Shown here: positions 9,059-18,611 of the stretch, one piece after another
How positions within the stretch are numbered: position 1 is the first letter of the stretch
Layout of the letters: each line of letters starts with the position of its first letter
Assembly (NCBI GenBank): GCA_016714745.1
Contig: JADKCG010000020.1
Span: 1 to 64,000, forward strand
Source of the DNA: Elusimicrobiota bacterium
GTDB lineage: Bacteria; Elusimicrobiota; Elusimicrobia; FEN-1173
Direction: 5' to 3'
Length of the DNA: 64,000 bases
Translations under genes and position numbers: made by a program
The notes under the pieces: model-generated
What the model was told of the DNA's origin: nothing
The model's input: only the letters and a program-made list of their open reading frames with translations
Database searches by the model: none

Positions 9059-10314
9059 ACCTCACAACCGCCGGGATATTGGTGGCGTTGGCAGTGGTGT
9101 TTGGGCTGATCCCGTTGTTCTTGACCGGTCGGTTTCGCAAACAGGTGAAGAATTTGGGGAATGTTCTCTATCCACGGCCCCGGGGCCGGGTGGCGCTGAT
9201 TTTGCCCTGCAAGGGTATCGATCCTGGATTTCGCGACAATCTGCGGGCGTTCTTTGATCAGGATTATCCGTCTTTCGAACTGGTGTTTTCCGTGGCCACG
9301 GCGGACGATCCCGCCTGTCCGGAGATAGACGCCGCAATTGAAGAAAATGCCGGGCGGGTGAAAGCGTATCGCATTGTGGCGGGAATTGAAAATGTGCGGG
9401 CGCAAAAGATCACGAATTTGTTGCGGGCGATGGAATTTGTGGGGAAATCCGCGGACATTTTGGTGTTTGCGGATTCAGATCTGCGGCCGGACCCGGGCTT
9501 TGTGCGGCGGCTGGTGGGCCCGTTGGTCCTTCCGAAAGCGGGGGCGACGACGGGTTACCAGTGGTATGCTCCTCCCAGCCCCACACTCGGCTCGATGCTT
9601 CGAAGCATCTGGAACGCCGGGGCGTTGACTTTTATTGCGGATAGCCGCCGGAATTTCTGTTCCGGCGCGGCCACTGCCATCCGGAAGTCTGTTTTTGAAC
9701 GGGCGCACATGGCTGAGGCTTGGGACCGCACCCTGTCGGACGACCTGACGTTAACGCTGGAAGTTCGCGCCCTGGGGTTGGAAACAATGTTCGTCCCCAG
9801 TTGTGTGGGTGTGACCCACGAATCGTCAACCTTGGCCCAAACAGTGGAATACACGAATCGCCAATCGGTGATTTCGCGGGTGTACATGCCTTCCCTGTGG
9901 TGGAGCGCGGCAATCGGGCATTCGTTGGGTTGCTTCTTCATGATTTATGGGTTGGTGAATCTGTTGTTGTGGTTAACGGTGGGGGGGACGGCGGCCCTCA
10001 TCGGTGCCGCGTGTCTGGCGATGGTTCCGCTCCAATGGGTGAACGCCCTGTGGTTGTTGGGAGCGGTGCGGGAGATGTTACCCCAACTGTCCGATTCCCT
10101 TGCTCGGCTGAAGTGGCACTACATGTTCGCCGCGTCTTTGGCCCCGTTCTTGAGCTTGATCAACACCATCAATTCCTTGTTCACAAACAAAATTACCTGG
10201 CGAGGGATACGGTATGAGATGCGTTCCCCCTGGGAAACGGTGATTCTGCCCAGTACTCGATCAACAGCAAAAGAAACCCCGATCCTTACAAAGGATAGTG
10301 TGCAAATTAAATAA
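9055..10314 (+). CDS. Membrane glycosyltransferase, GT21/GT2 type (ceramide-glucosyltransferase-like), module A
   Basis: About 419 residues: an N-terminal transmembrane helix, a GT-A domain with ILPCKGIDPGFRDNL, the metal-binding FADSDLRPDPGF, the catalytic LSDDLTLTLE and a downstream NRQSVISR in the place of the QxxRW-type motif, then three or four C-terminal membrane helices. This is the architecture of inner-membrane enzymes that glycosylate a lipid on the cytoplasmic face. The start at 9055 overlaps the PIG-L stop and has AAGGAAG upstream. A close copy is at 46615. It may transfer a sugar to a lipid made with the ligase and trimmed by the deacetylase; that sequence of steps is inference. 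Confidence 0.85.
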   Translation: MNLTTAGILVALAVVFGLIPLFLTGRFRKQVKNLGNVLYPRPRGRVALILPCKGIDPGFRDNLRAFFDQDYPSFELVFSVATADDPACPEIDAAIEENAGRVKAYRIVAGIENVRAQKITNLLRAMEFVGKSADILVFADSDLRPDPGFVRRLVGPLVLPKAGATTGYQWYAPPSPTLGSMLRSIWNAGALTFIADSRRNFCSGAATAIRKSVFERAHMAEAWDRTLSDDLTLTLEVRALGLETMFVPSCVGVTHESSTLAQTVEYTNRQSVISRVYMPSLWWSAAIGHSLGCFFMIYGLVNLLLWLTVGGTAALIGAACLAMVPLQWVNALWLLGAVREMLPQLSDSLARLKWHYMFAASLAPFLSLINTINSLFTNKITWRGIRYEMRSPWETVILPSTRSTAKETPILTKDSVQIK

Positions 10315-10328
10315 ATAGGAGACCGCCC

Positions 10329-11090
10329 ATGAAACCTGAAATAGGAATAATCGAATGCACCAATTCGAGTAATTGTTTGCAGGTCTTAAAAAACGCCGAT
10401 ATGGACCCTTCATGTCGCGTGCATAAATCCCCCGCGAATAAAATATCAGAAAATCTACTGAGGAGGAGAGTTTTTAATTGGTTTCTCCGTTTGGGGATTC
10501 AGCTCTTTTCATTTATCCTGCCGAGTGAAGCCTACCGAAAATTTATGGTGAATGACTCTGAAAAACGGTATGCCCAAGGGCGGTGGAACTACCTTCGTGA
10601 GGCTTCCGAGTCCCATCGTTACAGCCTCATTGTCGGTTGTTGCCAGCTATACACCCCTCCCCATCGGCGGGTGTTGGATATTGGGTGCGGTGAAGGAATT
10701 TTGACCGCGCGGTTAGCCCAATACGGTTCGTACGTTGGGGTGGATATGAACGCCACGGCAATTGCTATGGCCGCCAACCAAGCGAAAGAAGATACCGTGT
10801 TTGTGCAGGCGAACGCCGAATCGTTTGAGCCGCTCGACCAGTTCGATGTCATCGTGTTCAACGAATCACTCCACTACATTCCCAATCCGACAGGGGTGTT
10901 CGATAAATACCTCACCTTCCTGGCCAGAGGCGGGGTAGTCATTGTGTCGATGTTTCACGTCAGCCCTGCACGGCTCGTTTGGAAACATATTCGGGCCAGC
11001 GGAATGATAGAACTCACTCGCGTCACAATCAACAATGAGCTCGGAATTACCACAGTGGCTACATTCACAAATGTGCGGGAGAGACTATGA
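10329..11090 (+). CDS. Class I SAM-dependent methyltransferase (module A)
   Basis: 253 residues. A Rossmann methyltransferase core starts near residue 115 with motif I VLDIGCGEGIL, followed by acidic YVGVDMNATAI and FDVIVFNESLHYI. The first 75 residues include a hydrophobic stretch (LRLGIQLFSFILPS). Residues from FMVNDSEKRYAQGRWNY on closely match the C-terminal half of the fusion at 15746, so this is the stand-alone version of that domain. AGGAGA precedes the ATG. The end (TTVATFTNVRERL) differs from the relative and could be shortened. The methyl acceptor is unknown; context suggests a sugar or lipid intermediate. Confidence 0.85.
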   Translation: MKPEIGIIECTNSSNCLQVLKNADMDPSCRVHKSPANKISENLLRRRVFNWFLRLGIQLFSFILPSEAYRKFMVNDSEKRYAQGRWNYLREASESHRYSLIVGCCQLYTPPHRRVLDIGCGEGILTARLAQYGSYVGVDMNATAIAMAANQAKEDTVFVQANAESFEPLDQFDVIVFNESLHYIPNPTGVFDKYLTFLARGGVVIVSMFHVSPARLVWKHIRASGMIELTRVTINNELGITTVATFTNVRERL

Positions 11091-11140
11091 CGATGGCTAC
11101 TCATGCCTAATCGTTTTTTTGACTTAATAGGAGGACGCCC

Positions 11141-12932
11141 ATGAAACACAAAATGGAAATGCATGGACATTCGAAAGTTTTCAAAGTCGACGTAGGGTGC
11201 GCCTCCATTCCGGAGGTGTTGGCCCAGCGAAGTCGAGAGAAACCCGATAGGCCCGCCCTGTGGCACAAAGACGGAGAGGGCGAATGGGTGGCCCTGTGTT
11301 GGAAAGAGTATTGGGATCAAGTGACCTGGTTGGCGGAAGCGATGGGGCGGTATGGCTTGGAGCCAGGGGACAAGGTGGCGGTGATCTTGCCCACGTCCGT
11401 GGAATGGGAACTGATCGACAAGGCGGCACTGTGCCGGGGGCTTGTGGTGGTGGGGATCGAACCGCACATGGCCTGGGAATATATGGTGCGTGTGATCGAG
11501 GAGACCCGCCCCCGTGCGCTGTTTGTGGCGGATCAAGCGATGGCGGTCAAGCTGAGCGGAACAGGACAAGGCGTTCCTCTCCCCTTGGGAGAGGATGTCC
11601 CGGAGGGACAGGTGAGGGAGTTACTTTCATCCATCAAATTGGCCGTGTGCTTGGAACGGTGTTACGATCTTTATGAACCCTTCATGGACTGGGCCACGTT
11701 GGAACGGGAAATGGCCGGCCAAACGAACGCGCAAAACCCATTCCCAGTTACCGCAGACAGCCCGGCGAGCTACATTCTGACTTCCGGCACCACGGGGCTC
11801 CGAAGGCATCGTCTACACCCAGGGTCAGTTGTTGTTGGCGGCCCAATCCATTCTGGCGGCCATGGGGCCCTTTAAAAAGGACGATCGAACGCTGGCGTGG
11901 CTTCCCATGGCGAGCCCGTTTCAGCGGAACATGAACCTGGCGGCGCTGTTGGCGGGGATTCCCCTGTATTTCCAAAGCGATCCCAAACAGCTCCTGCAAA
12001 CCATCAAAGAGGTCCGCCCGACCCTGTTGATCGGGGTGCCGAGGGTGTATGAGAAGATATACCTGGGTGTACTGGAAAAGTTGGGCCGACTGCCCCTGGG
12101 AATGAGGTGGATCATGAAAGCCCTGTTGAACGGAGCCATGGCCCTGGCGCCGCGAAGTTCGAAAGAACGGGATCGTCTGTCGTGGCCCCGCCGGGCGGGA
12201 CTGAAGTTGTTGCGTCGGCTGTTTCGGCCGGTGGTGAACCTGTTGGGGGGACGGATGCGGTTTATGGTGACGGGCTCAGCGCCGTGCCGGGAAGATGTTT
12301 TACTTTTCTTCCATGCGTTGGGAATCCCGCTGTTGGAAGCCTACGGTGTCAGCGAGTGCGCGGTGCCGCTCAGCCTGAACCGCCCGAATGACTTCAAGAT
12401 CGGCACGGTGGGCCGTCCGCTGGCGTCGAACAATCTGAACGTGGAGGGAGGCGAAATCGAGGTGGACGGCCCGGCGGTGTTCAAGGGGTATGAAAACCAG
12501 TCGACGCAGACGAACCTGACGTCGGGAAAATACTTGAGCACGGGGGACGTGGGGAAACTGGACGAAGAGGGCTATTTGCGATTGGTGGGCCGCAAGGGGG
12601 ATCTGATCAAAACGTCCACGGGCCGAAAGATCGCCCCGGCGGCGATTGAGCAGAAATTGATGAAATACTTGGGAGCGGAACAGCCGATGGTGGTGGGGGA
12701 AGACCGGCCGTATTTGGTGGCGATTGTGTGTTACGCGGGGGGGATGACAGCGGAGCAGAAAGAGTCGTTTGAGAAGAACCTGGCCAAGATGAACGAAGGG
12801 TTAGCGGACTACGAGCGGGTCCGCCGCTGTGTGGTTTTGGACCGTTTGTTCAGTCTGGAACGGGGGGAACTGACGCGCACGCTTAAACTGCGGCGGGCCC
12901 ATATCGAGAAAATTCACGGCGAAGCGCTGTAG
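11141..12932 (+). pseudogene. AMP-dependent acyl-CoA synthetase, second copy, frameshifted in the ATP-binding loop
   Basis: A near-identical paralogue of the gene at the window start, here with its true N-terminus (GGAGG upstream of ATG 11141). Two bases are missing near 11798-11806, within TSGTTG-DPKG, so the first frame ends at 11875 while the rest, from about 11820 to 12932, continues intact in another frame with GRKGDLIKTS and TRTLKLRR. If real, the break separates the two halves at the catalytic phosphate loop and would inactivate the enzyme; it may be a base-calling error. Third gene after the GT21 gene and the last of the plus-strand module A set. Confidence 0.8.
11576..11618. repeat. 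REP-like double palindrome inside the second ligase copy
   Basis: Same element and same insertion point as 324-366: CCTCTCCC/GGGAGAGG, then TGTCCC/GGGACA, then GGTGAGGG. Its presence in both paralogues means it entered before the duplication and has been kept in frame. Confidence 0.7.
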
Positions 12933-12971
12933 CCGGCGGGACGCCAGCGTTCCGGCAACAAATCGAGGATG

Positions 12972-13674
12972 TATCGATTTGTCCGGACCCCAGGATGATT
13001 CCATTGCGCCGGAGCGAAAATCCTCCCGCGACCCCCGACCGAATCACCAGCGGTAACTTTGTGTTCGATGATCCCAAGGATAGTTCCGTTCCCGCGTTGG
13101 CCAGGGAGACCCCCCACTCGCCGAGCCGTCCGACGGGACCTTGCACCCCCGCATCCACCGCATAGGCGGTTCCGACCTCCTCAAAGGTCACTTGCCGAAC
13201 GTATTTCCCGCTCACCCCAAATGAGCCAAAACCGAGCGGTCGGGCGTATCCGACACTGACCACACTTTCGCTGGGATGGGCCGTCCCCAGATCGGATCCC
13301 TCTTCCGTTATCGCCAAGGGGGCATCGGCCAGGTGGGTCACACCCAAAGCCCAGGTTTCCCGCTCGCCAAACCGCCAGGCCGGTCGAACGTAGACGGCGC
13401 TGTCCTGGGTTTGCTCGCCGAAGAGGGCCGCGTGGGAAAACCCAAGTTCTTGGCGAGGCACCTTCTGCAACCCCGCCGGGTTCCAGAATAACGCTCCCCC
13501 ATCGTTCGCCGGCGCCACGTACGCGCCCCCCAACGCCTGGGACCGAACCGACGGATCCAACGTTAAGACCATGGGCCCCCGCCGCCCGTGGTGTTGATCA
13601 GAAAACCATCCCGCTCGAACAGAACAGGTGAACCCGAGAACGACGCCGAGGAGCCCCGTCCACCGAGGACGCAA
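12972..13674 (-). pseudogene. Truncated PorV-like gene (module B)
   Basis: The N-terminal 230 or so residues of a PorV-like barrel (FSDQHHGRRGP, VRSQALGGAYVAPANDGG, FWNPAGL) are almost identical in DNA to the gene at 41143-42811. Similarity stops abruptly at about 12972 (TATCGATTTG), where the sequence joins the 3' flank of the acyl-CoA ligase. The TPR region, kinase and regulator that follow in modules A and D are missing. The start is weak: TTG at 13674 where module D has TAATG. It lies just downstream of the FG-GAP gene. This looks like a deletion between duplicated modules. Confidence 0.8.
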
Positions 13675-13675
13675 T

Positions 13676-15598
13676 TTATTTCACCAAGACCCGGCGCCGG
13701 TCCAGACGCCCGCCCATGTCGATGACCATCGTATACACCCCCGGTGCGACCCGGACCCCATCGCTGTTCCCACCGTCCCAATCAAACACATAAACGCCCG
13801 GCGCCTTTTCCTCATCTATTATGACGCGCAACAGCCGCCCTTCCCGAGAATACACCGAGGCCTTCAAACGCCCGCCTGTCTCCATCCGCGCCTCAACCCG
13901 GGCCATTCCCCCTGCCCGCAACAAATTAGTAACCGACGATGAACCTCCTTCCCCCATACCCAGTGGAATTTGTTTGGAAACGCTGGGACTTTCGCGCCGA
14001 TTGCTGGTGCGAAAAACGGCGGTCACCGTTTTGTCTCCCAAGGTGGGCGTGAGGGTCACACCGACCTTTGATCGAAAAGAAATCCAATCCCCGGGAACCG
14101 GGTCCAAGATATCCCCAGTGAATTTCATCTCCGCCGGCTCCCCGTCGACGTTGACGGAAAGATGTACCCTCGCTTGATTGGAATCCCGGGGTTGAACGTC
14201 CATTCGGGGGTTTTCGAGGGGCCAAAATCCATAAAACACCCCAACCCCGTCCTGTTGAGGCGATGCGAAAACGAGATCGCTCTTACCGTCTCCATTGAAG
14301 TCACCCAGGGCCGCATCGTCATAGGGGAAAAAGGACTTCCGCGTGATTCGAATGGAGGCGGAAGAGATGGTCAACGGCAAGGAGGCCCCTCTGGAATAGG
14401 AATGACTTAAGTAAAGGGATATTTCTTGGTCGGACAGGGCGTTCGTGTTCCAGCGAATAGGTAGATCCGGTCGACCATCGCCGTCAAAATCTCCAGGGCT
14501 ACCCCAGTCTCCATAGCGCCCCAGGGGATCCATGAACGTGGTCGGGGCCAACGAATTCGGTTGGCCGGGAACAAGGTCAATGGTTGGCCCTTTTGACAGG
14601 AGGTCCGCGCCGCTCAGCAGGATGGACTGATTACCCTTTGAGAGACCTAACTCAGCTTTACCATCGCCGGTAAAATCTGTGGCAAAAGCAACTTTTAAAA
14701 AGGAAGAGGTGGAACCAATGATTGTCCACTGCGCCGGCGTGAATTGAAGGTTCCAGGAGGGGGGAAGGCTCGTGCTTCCGTGAATCACATAGATTTCTCC
14801 CGCGTAGGTCCTTGTCCCCACATCCTTGTATGGGTCTGCCATGACAATGTCGTCAATCCCGTCCCCGTCAACGTCCCCCGAGGCAACGCTTTCCCCCAAT
14901 TGACCGCCACCGACTCCCAGAACCGTCATGCAGTGAGCGGTTTCCGTGACGCTGACGGTGGAGGATGGAAAAGAAGAACGGCCAAATATCACATACACTT
15001 CGCCCCGTCCTCCAGCGACCGAAGCCCCAATGATAATGTCTTTCCTGCCGTCCCCGTTGACGTCGCCCACAGCGAGAGAATGGCCGAAATTTTGACCAAG
15101 GCCGGGTTTCCCCTGAATGGTCAGGTCTGCCGGTGGGGGAATGTCGATCGGAGGAGCGGATCTCCCCGAAACGACAATGACCTTGGGGGGGTCCGAGTCG
15201 CCCGAGAATAAAACCATGTCCTCTTTTTCGTCCCCAAGGACGTCGCCCATGGAAATTCGAGTTCCAAGGGGAAAGAGATACCTTCTGTATCCCTGAAAAC
15301 CCGTGCGCCGAAAATTTGTCAACAAACTTCCCGAAGAGAATGATCCCCCGAAAATGAGACGCCCTAGACTGGTTCCAGGTCCCCAATCGTCAAAACCGAT
15401 ATCCGAATATCCATCCCCGTCAAAATCGCCCAGAAAAAAATCTTCATGACCGCAGGCCAAGTAGTCGGGGTAGGTCCCGCAATCCAAAAAGACATCTGCG
15501 TCCGATTCAGTAAAGGTGAACGCCCGTAAACCTGTCCCCAGGGACAAAAGGCACGGCATTAACGCAAACCCGATCCGATCTAGGCGGAAAAGACTCAT
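13676..15598 (-). CDS. Secreted FG-GAP repeat protein with FlgD-Ig sorting-like domain (module B, intact)
   Basis: About 640 residues in one frame, the only unbroken FG-GAP gene in the window. The start at 15598 (MSLFRLDRIGF, with a GGGGGG run upstream) gives a signal peptide cleaved near GLRAF. At least six FG-GAP loops follow (GDFDGDGYSDIG, GDVNGDGRKDII, GDVDGDGIDDIV, GDFDGDGRPDLP, GDFNGDGKSDLV), an integrin-alpha-like propeller. The C-terminus (FDWDGGNSDGVRVAPGVY) is a FlgD-Ig/sorting-type domain. It shares order and ends with the genes at 6073 and 42811. It should be exported and probably displayed on the surface through a PorV partner. Confidence 0.85.
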   Translation of the reverse strand: MSLFRLDRIGFALMPCLLSLGTGLRAFTFTESDADVFLDCGTYPDYLACGHEDFFLGDFDGDGYSDIGFDDWGPGTSLGRLIFGGSFSSGSLLTNFRRTGFQGYRRYLFPLGTRISMGDVLGDEKEDMVLFSGDSDPPKVIVVSGRSAPPIDIPPPADLTIQGKPGLGQNFGHSLAVGDVNGDGRKDIIIGASVAGGRGEVYVIFGRSSFPSSTVSVTETAHCMTVLGVGGGQLGESVASGDVDGDGIDDIVMADPYKDVGTRTYAGEIYVIHGSTSLPPSWNLQFTPAQWTIIGSTSSFLKVAFATDFTGDGKAELGLSKGNQSILLSGADLLSKGPTIDLVPGQPNSLAPTTFMDPLGRYGDWGSPGDFDGDGRPDLPIRWNTNALSDQEISLYLSHSYSRGASLPLTISSASIRITRKSFFPYDDAALGDFNGDGKSDLVFASPQQDGVGVFYGFWPLENPRMDVQPRDSNQARVHLSVNVDGEPAEMKFTGDILDPVPGDWISFRSKVGVTLTPTLGDKTVTAVFRTSNRRESPSVSKQIPLGMGEGGSSSVTNLLRAGGMARVEARMETGGRLKASVYSREGRLLRVIIDEEKAPGVYVFDWDGGNSDGVRVAPGVYTMVIDMGGRLDRRRVLVK

Positions 15599-15605
15599 CC
15601 CCCCA

Positions 15606-15634
15606 AGTGTATGGCGGATTACGAAAAAAAACAA
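15606..15634 (-). promoter_or_regulatory. Promoter of the module B propeller gene, near-leaderless
   Basis: On the minus strand TTGTTT and TACACT are separated by 17 bp, with only 7 nt between the -10 box and the ATG at 15598. Confidence 0.5.
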
Positions 15635-15656
15635 GGGAAAAACCGGCCAAAGATGT

Positions 15657-15708
15657 AACACAGAGGAAACACAGGGGAAACGGTGGGGAAAAGGCTATCT
15701 CCTACACT
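15657..15708 (+). promoter_or_regulatory. Triple 11-bp direct-repeat promoter, copy 2
   Basis: AACACAGAGGA (15657), AACACAGGGGA (15668) and AACGGTGGGGA (15679), then 13 nt to TACACT (15703-15708). The clearest copy for defining the unit. The gene it would drive starts at 15746 with GAGGAGG as ribosome-binding site. The divergent propeller promoter's -35 box is 23 bp away. Confidence 0.7.
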
Positions 15709-15745
15709 GTTGGTGGTAGCTGAAGAAACGAACCGAGGAGGCCCC

Positions 15746-17425
15746 ATGCACCTTTCAAACGCGATCCGGATTGAGAGAAAAAATAGCCCTGGTTCAAATT
15801 CGAATCTTTCCATCTGCATGGTAACCGACGACTTTTTGCCGGCCAAAACCGGCGTGGGGTTCCATGTTCAACAAATCGCTCCCGAACTGGTTGAATTGGG
15901 CCACACCATCTTGGTCTTAACCAGCCGTTGCCCCGGCCAACCCGCCCACGAAACCTGGAACGGTGTGCAAATTTATCGATTCTTCAGTCTTCCCGTTGTG
16001 GGGTTCTACCAGGCCCTCCCTTCAAAGTCGGACATTGCCAAAATTCTTAAAGACAACCGTGTCGACCGGGTCCACTTTCACTACCTCAGCTTCATGATGT
16101 TCAACCTTTAGAGCCGAAGTCCGTTTCATTTCCAATCCCATCGATCTCAAGGGGGACGAAGCCTCGGATACCACCCGGCCCGATCAATTCAAGGTCCTGT
16201 ATGTGGGCCGGCTCGAGCCTAAAAAGAATCTGGGTTATCTCATTAAGGCTTTTCAACTATTGGCCGCACAGCGGCCGAATGTGGAGCTGGTCATCGCGGG
16301 GACCGGCACCGAAGAACAGGGCCTTCGTCGACAAGTGATCAACGCGGACCTTTGGGACAAAGTGACCTTCCTGGGCCACGTCCCCCACGACCAACTGCCC
16401 GCGCTTTACGGGGGATGCCATGTGTTCGTTCTCCCCTCGATCCTGGAGGCCCAACCCCTGGTCGTCCTGGAAGCCATGCGGTTTCGCAAGCCGGTCATCG
16501 TCACCGACAAAATTGTTTCCGCCAAAATTGGTGGACCCGGCGTGAACGGTTTTATCGTTGACGCGGATTCTGTGGAAGACCTGGCCGACAAACTGACCTT
16601 CTTTTATGACAACCCCACCCGCCGCAAACAAATGGGTCAAACCGGCCACGACCGGTTCCCGGTCGAAACCGCCGCGACCGTGGCCGAAAAACTGGACAGC
16701 CTCTATAAAAGCAATAAACCTGCCCAGACATCAACCGAAACATCCAATAAAACGAGAATCCAGATATTGGCCCCGCGCAGAAAAACACGTTTACTAAAAA
16801 CCAAGGCCCTCTTAACGAGAATTTGCCTTTCTATAATGCCCTACGTTCCTCTTCCCGGAGAATGGTACCGGAAACTCTTGGTCAAAGATTCTGAGCATCG
16901 CTACATGAACGGCCGTTGGAATTACATGAACGGGATCGAAGAATCCCATCGCTACAACGCCATCATAGGTATTTGCGACTTCTTGAAACCCGAAATTCGC
17001 ACCGTTCTTGACGTGGGTTGTGGCGAAGGAATATTGCAAAAGCGAATGACGTATGATCATTACGTGGGTGTTGACACAAACGAGCGTGGAATCTCCTTGG
17101 CGAACACCAGGGGAAATGAAAACACGGAATTCGTTTTATCTCCCGCCGACCGGTTCAAGCCAAAGAGAACGTTTGATGTCATCGTCTTTAACGAATCTCT
17201 TTATTACATGAAAAATCCTTTGGCCATTCTTGAAAAATATAAACCATTTTTAGAAAAAATGGGATCGTTATCGTTTGCATGTTTCGAACCTATTTGGCCC
17301 GAAAGATTTGGAATGGGATTGAAAAAGCCGGATGGGACGAATTGACCTCTTCCACCATCTCAAATGAGTGGGGATTTGCCAATGAAATGAGGGTGTATAC
17401 CCCCTCCCGTAAAACTCGCCCCTGA
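15746..17425 (+). pseudogene. GT4 glycosyltransferase fused to a SAM methyltransferase, with internal deletion and frameshift (module B)
   Basis: The N-terminal part (CMVTDDFLPAKTGVG to HFHYLS) and the C-terminal Rossmann part (YVGRLEPKKNLGYLIKAF, the EAMRFRKPVIVTD donor site) match the intact GT4 at 28567. About 200 bp encoding the middle (HMTVDYLIQ to VSRNQM) are missing near 16105, leaving a stop at 16109. After the GT4 part the frame continues into a methyltransferase (VLDVGCGEGIL, YVGVDTNERG) akin to the gene at 10329. Near 17258 the frame shifts; the other frame continues IVIVCMFRTYLARKIW to a TGA at 17425. The deletion probably kills the transferase; the methyltransferase could still be made from an internal start. 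Confidence 0.8.
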
Positions 17426-17621
17426 GCGTGGGTCCCCAGGCAATAAATGGATCACAAGGGGAACAGGGTCGAATCGCGGAGCGAACAGGGGGGGCCAAGG
17501 TTGGAGTCTGGCAACGCTAAAAGAAATCGCACGGAAATCAAATCCGGATCACAGCCCGGTCATCACGATTCGGAAGGCTTTGATTGGGCGCCTAAACAAA
17601 CGACGAGGTTGCACAAAGAAG

Positions 17622-18611
17622 ATGGCCATGCAAACGACAGAGCGGGTTTCCCCCTTGCAGACAGAACATCCATCCCCTACGGATTCCCGGGACCCTTTTG
17701 ATTATGCCGCCGCTTTTTCCCGGAATTTGGGGTTGGTCCAGCCGGACGAACAACTTCGATTAAAACGAACCGTCGTGGCCATTGCCGGATTAGGCGGGGT
17801 GGGCGGGGTTCACCTCACTACTCTCGCACGGCTGGGCGTGGGCGGGTTTCACATCGCCGATTTCGACTCCTTTGAAATCCACAATTTTAACCGTCAAGCC
17901 GGCGCGACCCTCGATACCCTCGGCCGGCCCAAAGTCGACGTCATGGCCGACCAACTTCTTCAAATCAACCCCCACGCCAAGTTGCGCCGGTTCGAAACCG
18001 GCATCAACCGCGGCAACATCGAGGCGTTTTTGGACGGCGTCGATGTGGTGGTCGACGGCATCGACTTCTTTGCCGTCGAAGCCCGCGAACTCCTCTACGA
18101 CGAGGCCGAACGGCGCGGCATCCCCCTCGTCACCGCCGGCCCCATTGGCATGAGCGTCGCCTGGCTTGTTTTTAAACCGGGCAGCATGCCCTGGCGCGAC
18201 TATTTCGCCTTCGATTTGGCACGCTCCACCACCGACAAGATCCTTCTGTTCGCCCTGGGTTTAACCCCCGCCGCCACCCACCTCTCGTATCTGGACCGGT
18301 CCAGCGTGGACATCGATGCCCACCGTGGCCCGTCCCTGTCCCTGGCGGTCCAACTCTGCGCCGGAACCGCCGCCGCGGAAGTCTTAAAACTTGTCCTCAA
18401 ACGCGGTGACGTCAAAGCCGCCCCCCACTACCACCAATTTGACGTCTACAAAGGTCGCCTGGCCACCAGCCAACTCCGCTGGGGCAACCGCGGGTGGGGT
18501 CAACGACTTAAAGCCTTTCTCTTCAAACGCCTCCTCGCCAACAAATCTCCCCAGATCCCCACTTCTTTCGTTGACCCCATACTGGGAAACAACACCGTTG
18601 GCCAAACGTAA
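17622..18611 (+). CDS. ThiF/MoeB/HesA-family adenylyltransferase (E1-like), module B
   Basis: About 329 residues. The nucleotide-binding loop AGLGGVGGVHLTTLAR and the family signature DFDSFEIHNFNRQ place it with E1-like enzymes that adenylate a carboxyl group. The CxxC pairs of the usual zinc site are absent, and no obvious catalytic Cys follows TAGPIGMS, so it probably adenylates without forming a thioester, as MoeB and TcdA-type members do. No ubiquitin-like or ThiS-like partner is visible here. The start at 17622 (MAMQTTERV) is chosen because residues upstream differ from the paralogue at 30025. It follows the fusion gene after 196 bases. The substrate is unknown. Confidence 0.85.
   Translation: MAMQTTERVSPLQTEHPSPTDSRDPFDYAAAFSRNLGLVQPDEQLRLKRTVVAIAGLGGVGGVHLTTLARLGVGGFHIADFDSFEIHNFNRQAGATLDTLGRPKVDVMADQLLQINPHAKLRRFETGINRGNIEAFLDGVDVVVDGIDFFAVEARELLYDEAERRGIPLVTAGPIGMSVAWLVFKPGSMPWRDYFAFDLARSTTDKILLFALGLTPAATHLSYLDRSSVDIDAHRGPSLSLAVQLCAGTAAAEVLKLVLKRGDVKAAPHYHQFDVYKGRLATSQLRWGNRGWGQRLKAFLFKRLLANKSPQIPTSFVDPILGNNTVGQT

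Noticed and set aside
11790..11880. Programmed ribosomal frameshifting in the second ligase
   Set aside because: There is no slippery heptamer; two bases are simply missing relative to the first copy.
15657..15708. The repeats as a small CRISPR or ordinary tandem repeat
   Set aside because: Units are 11 bp without spacers, always three, and fixed relative to a -10 box; no cas genes or longer arrays occur in the window.
15657..15708. A sigma54 promoter in the repeat region
   Set aside because: The GG and GC elements with -24/-12 spacing are not conserved among the four copies, whereas the TAnACT box is.
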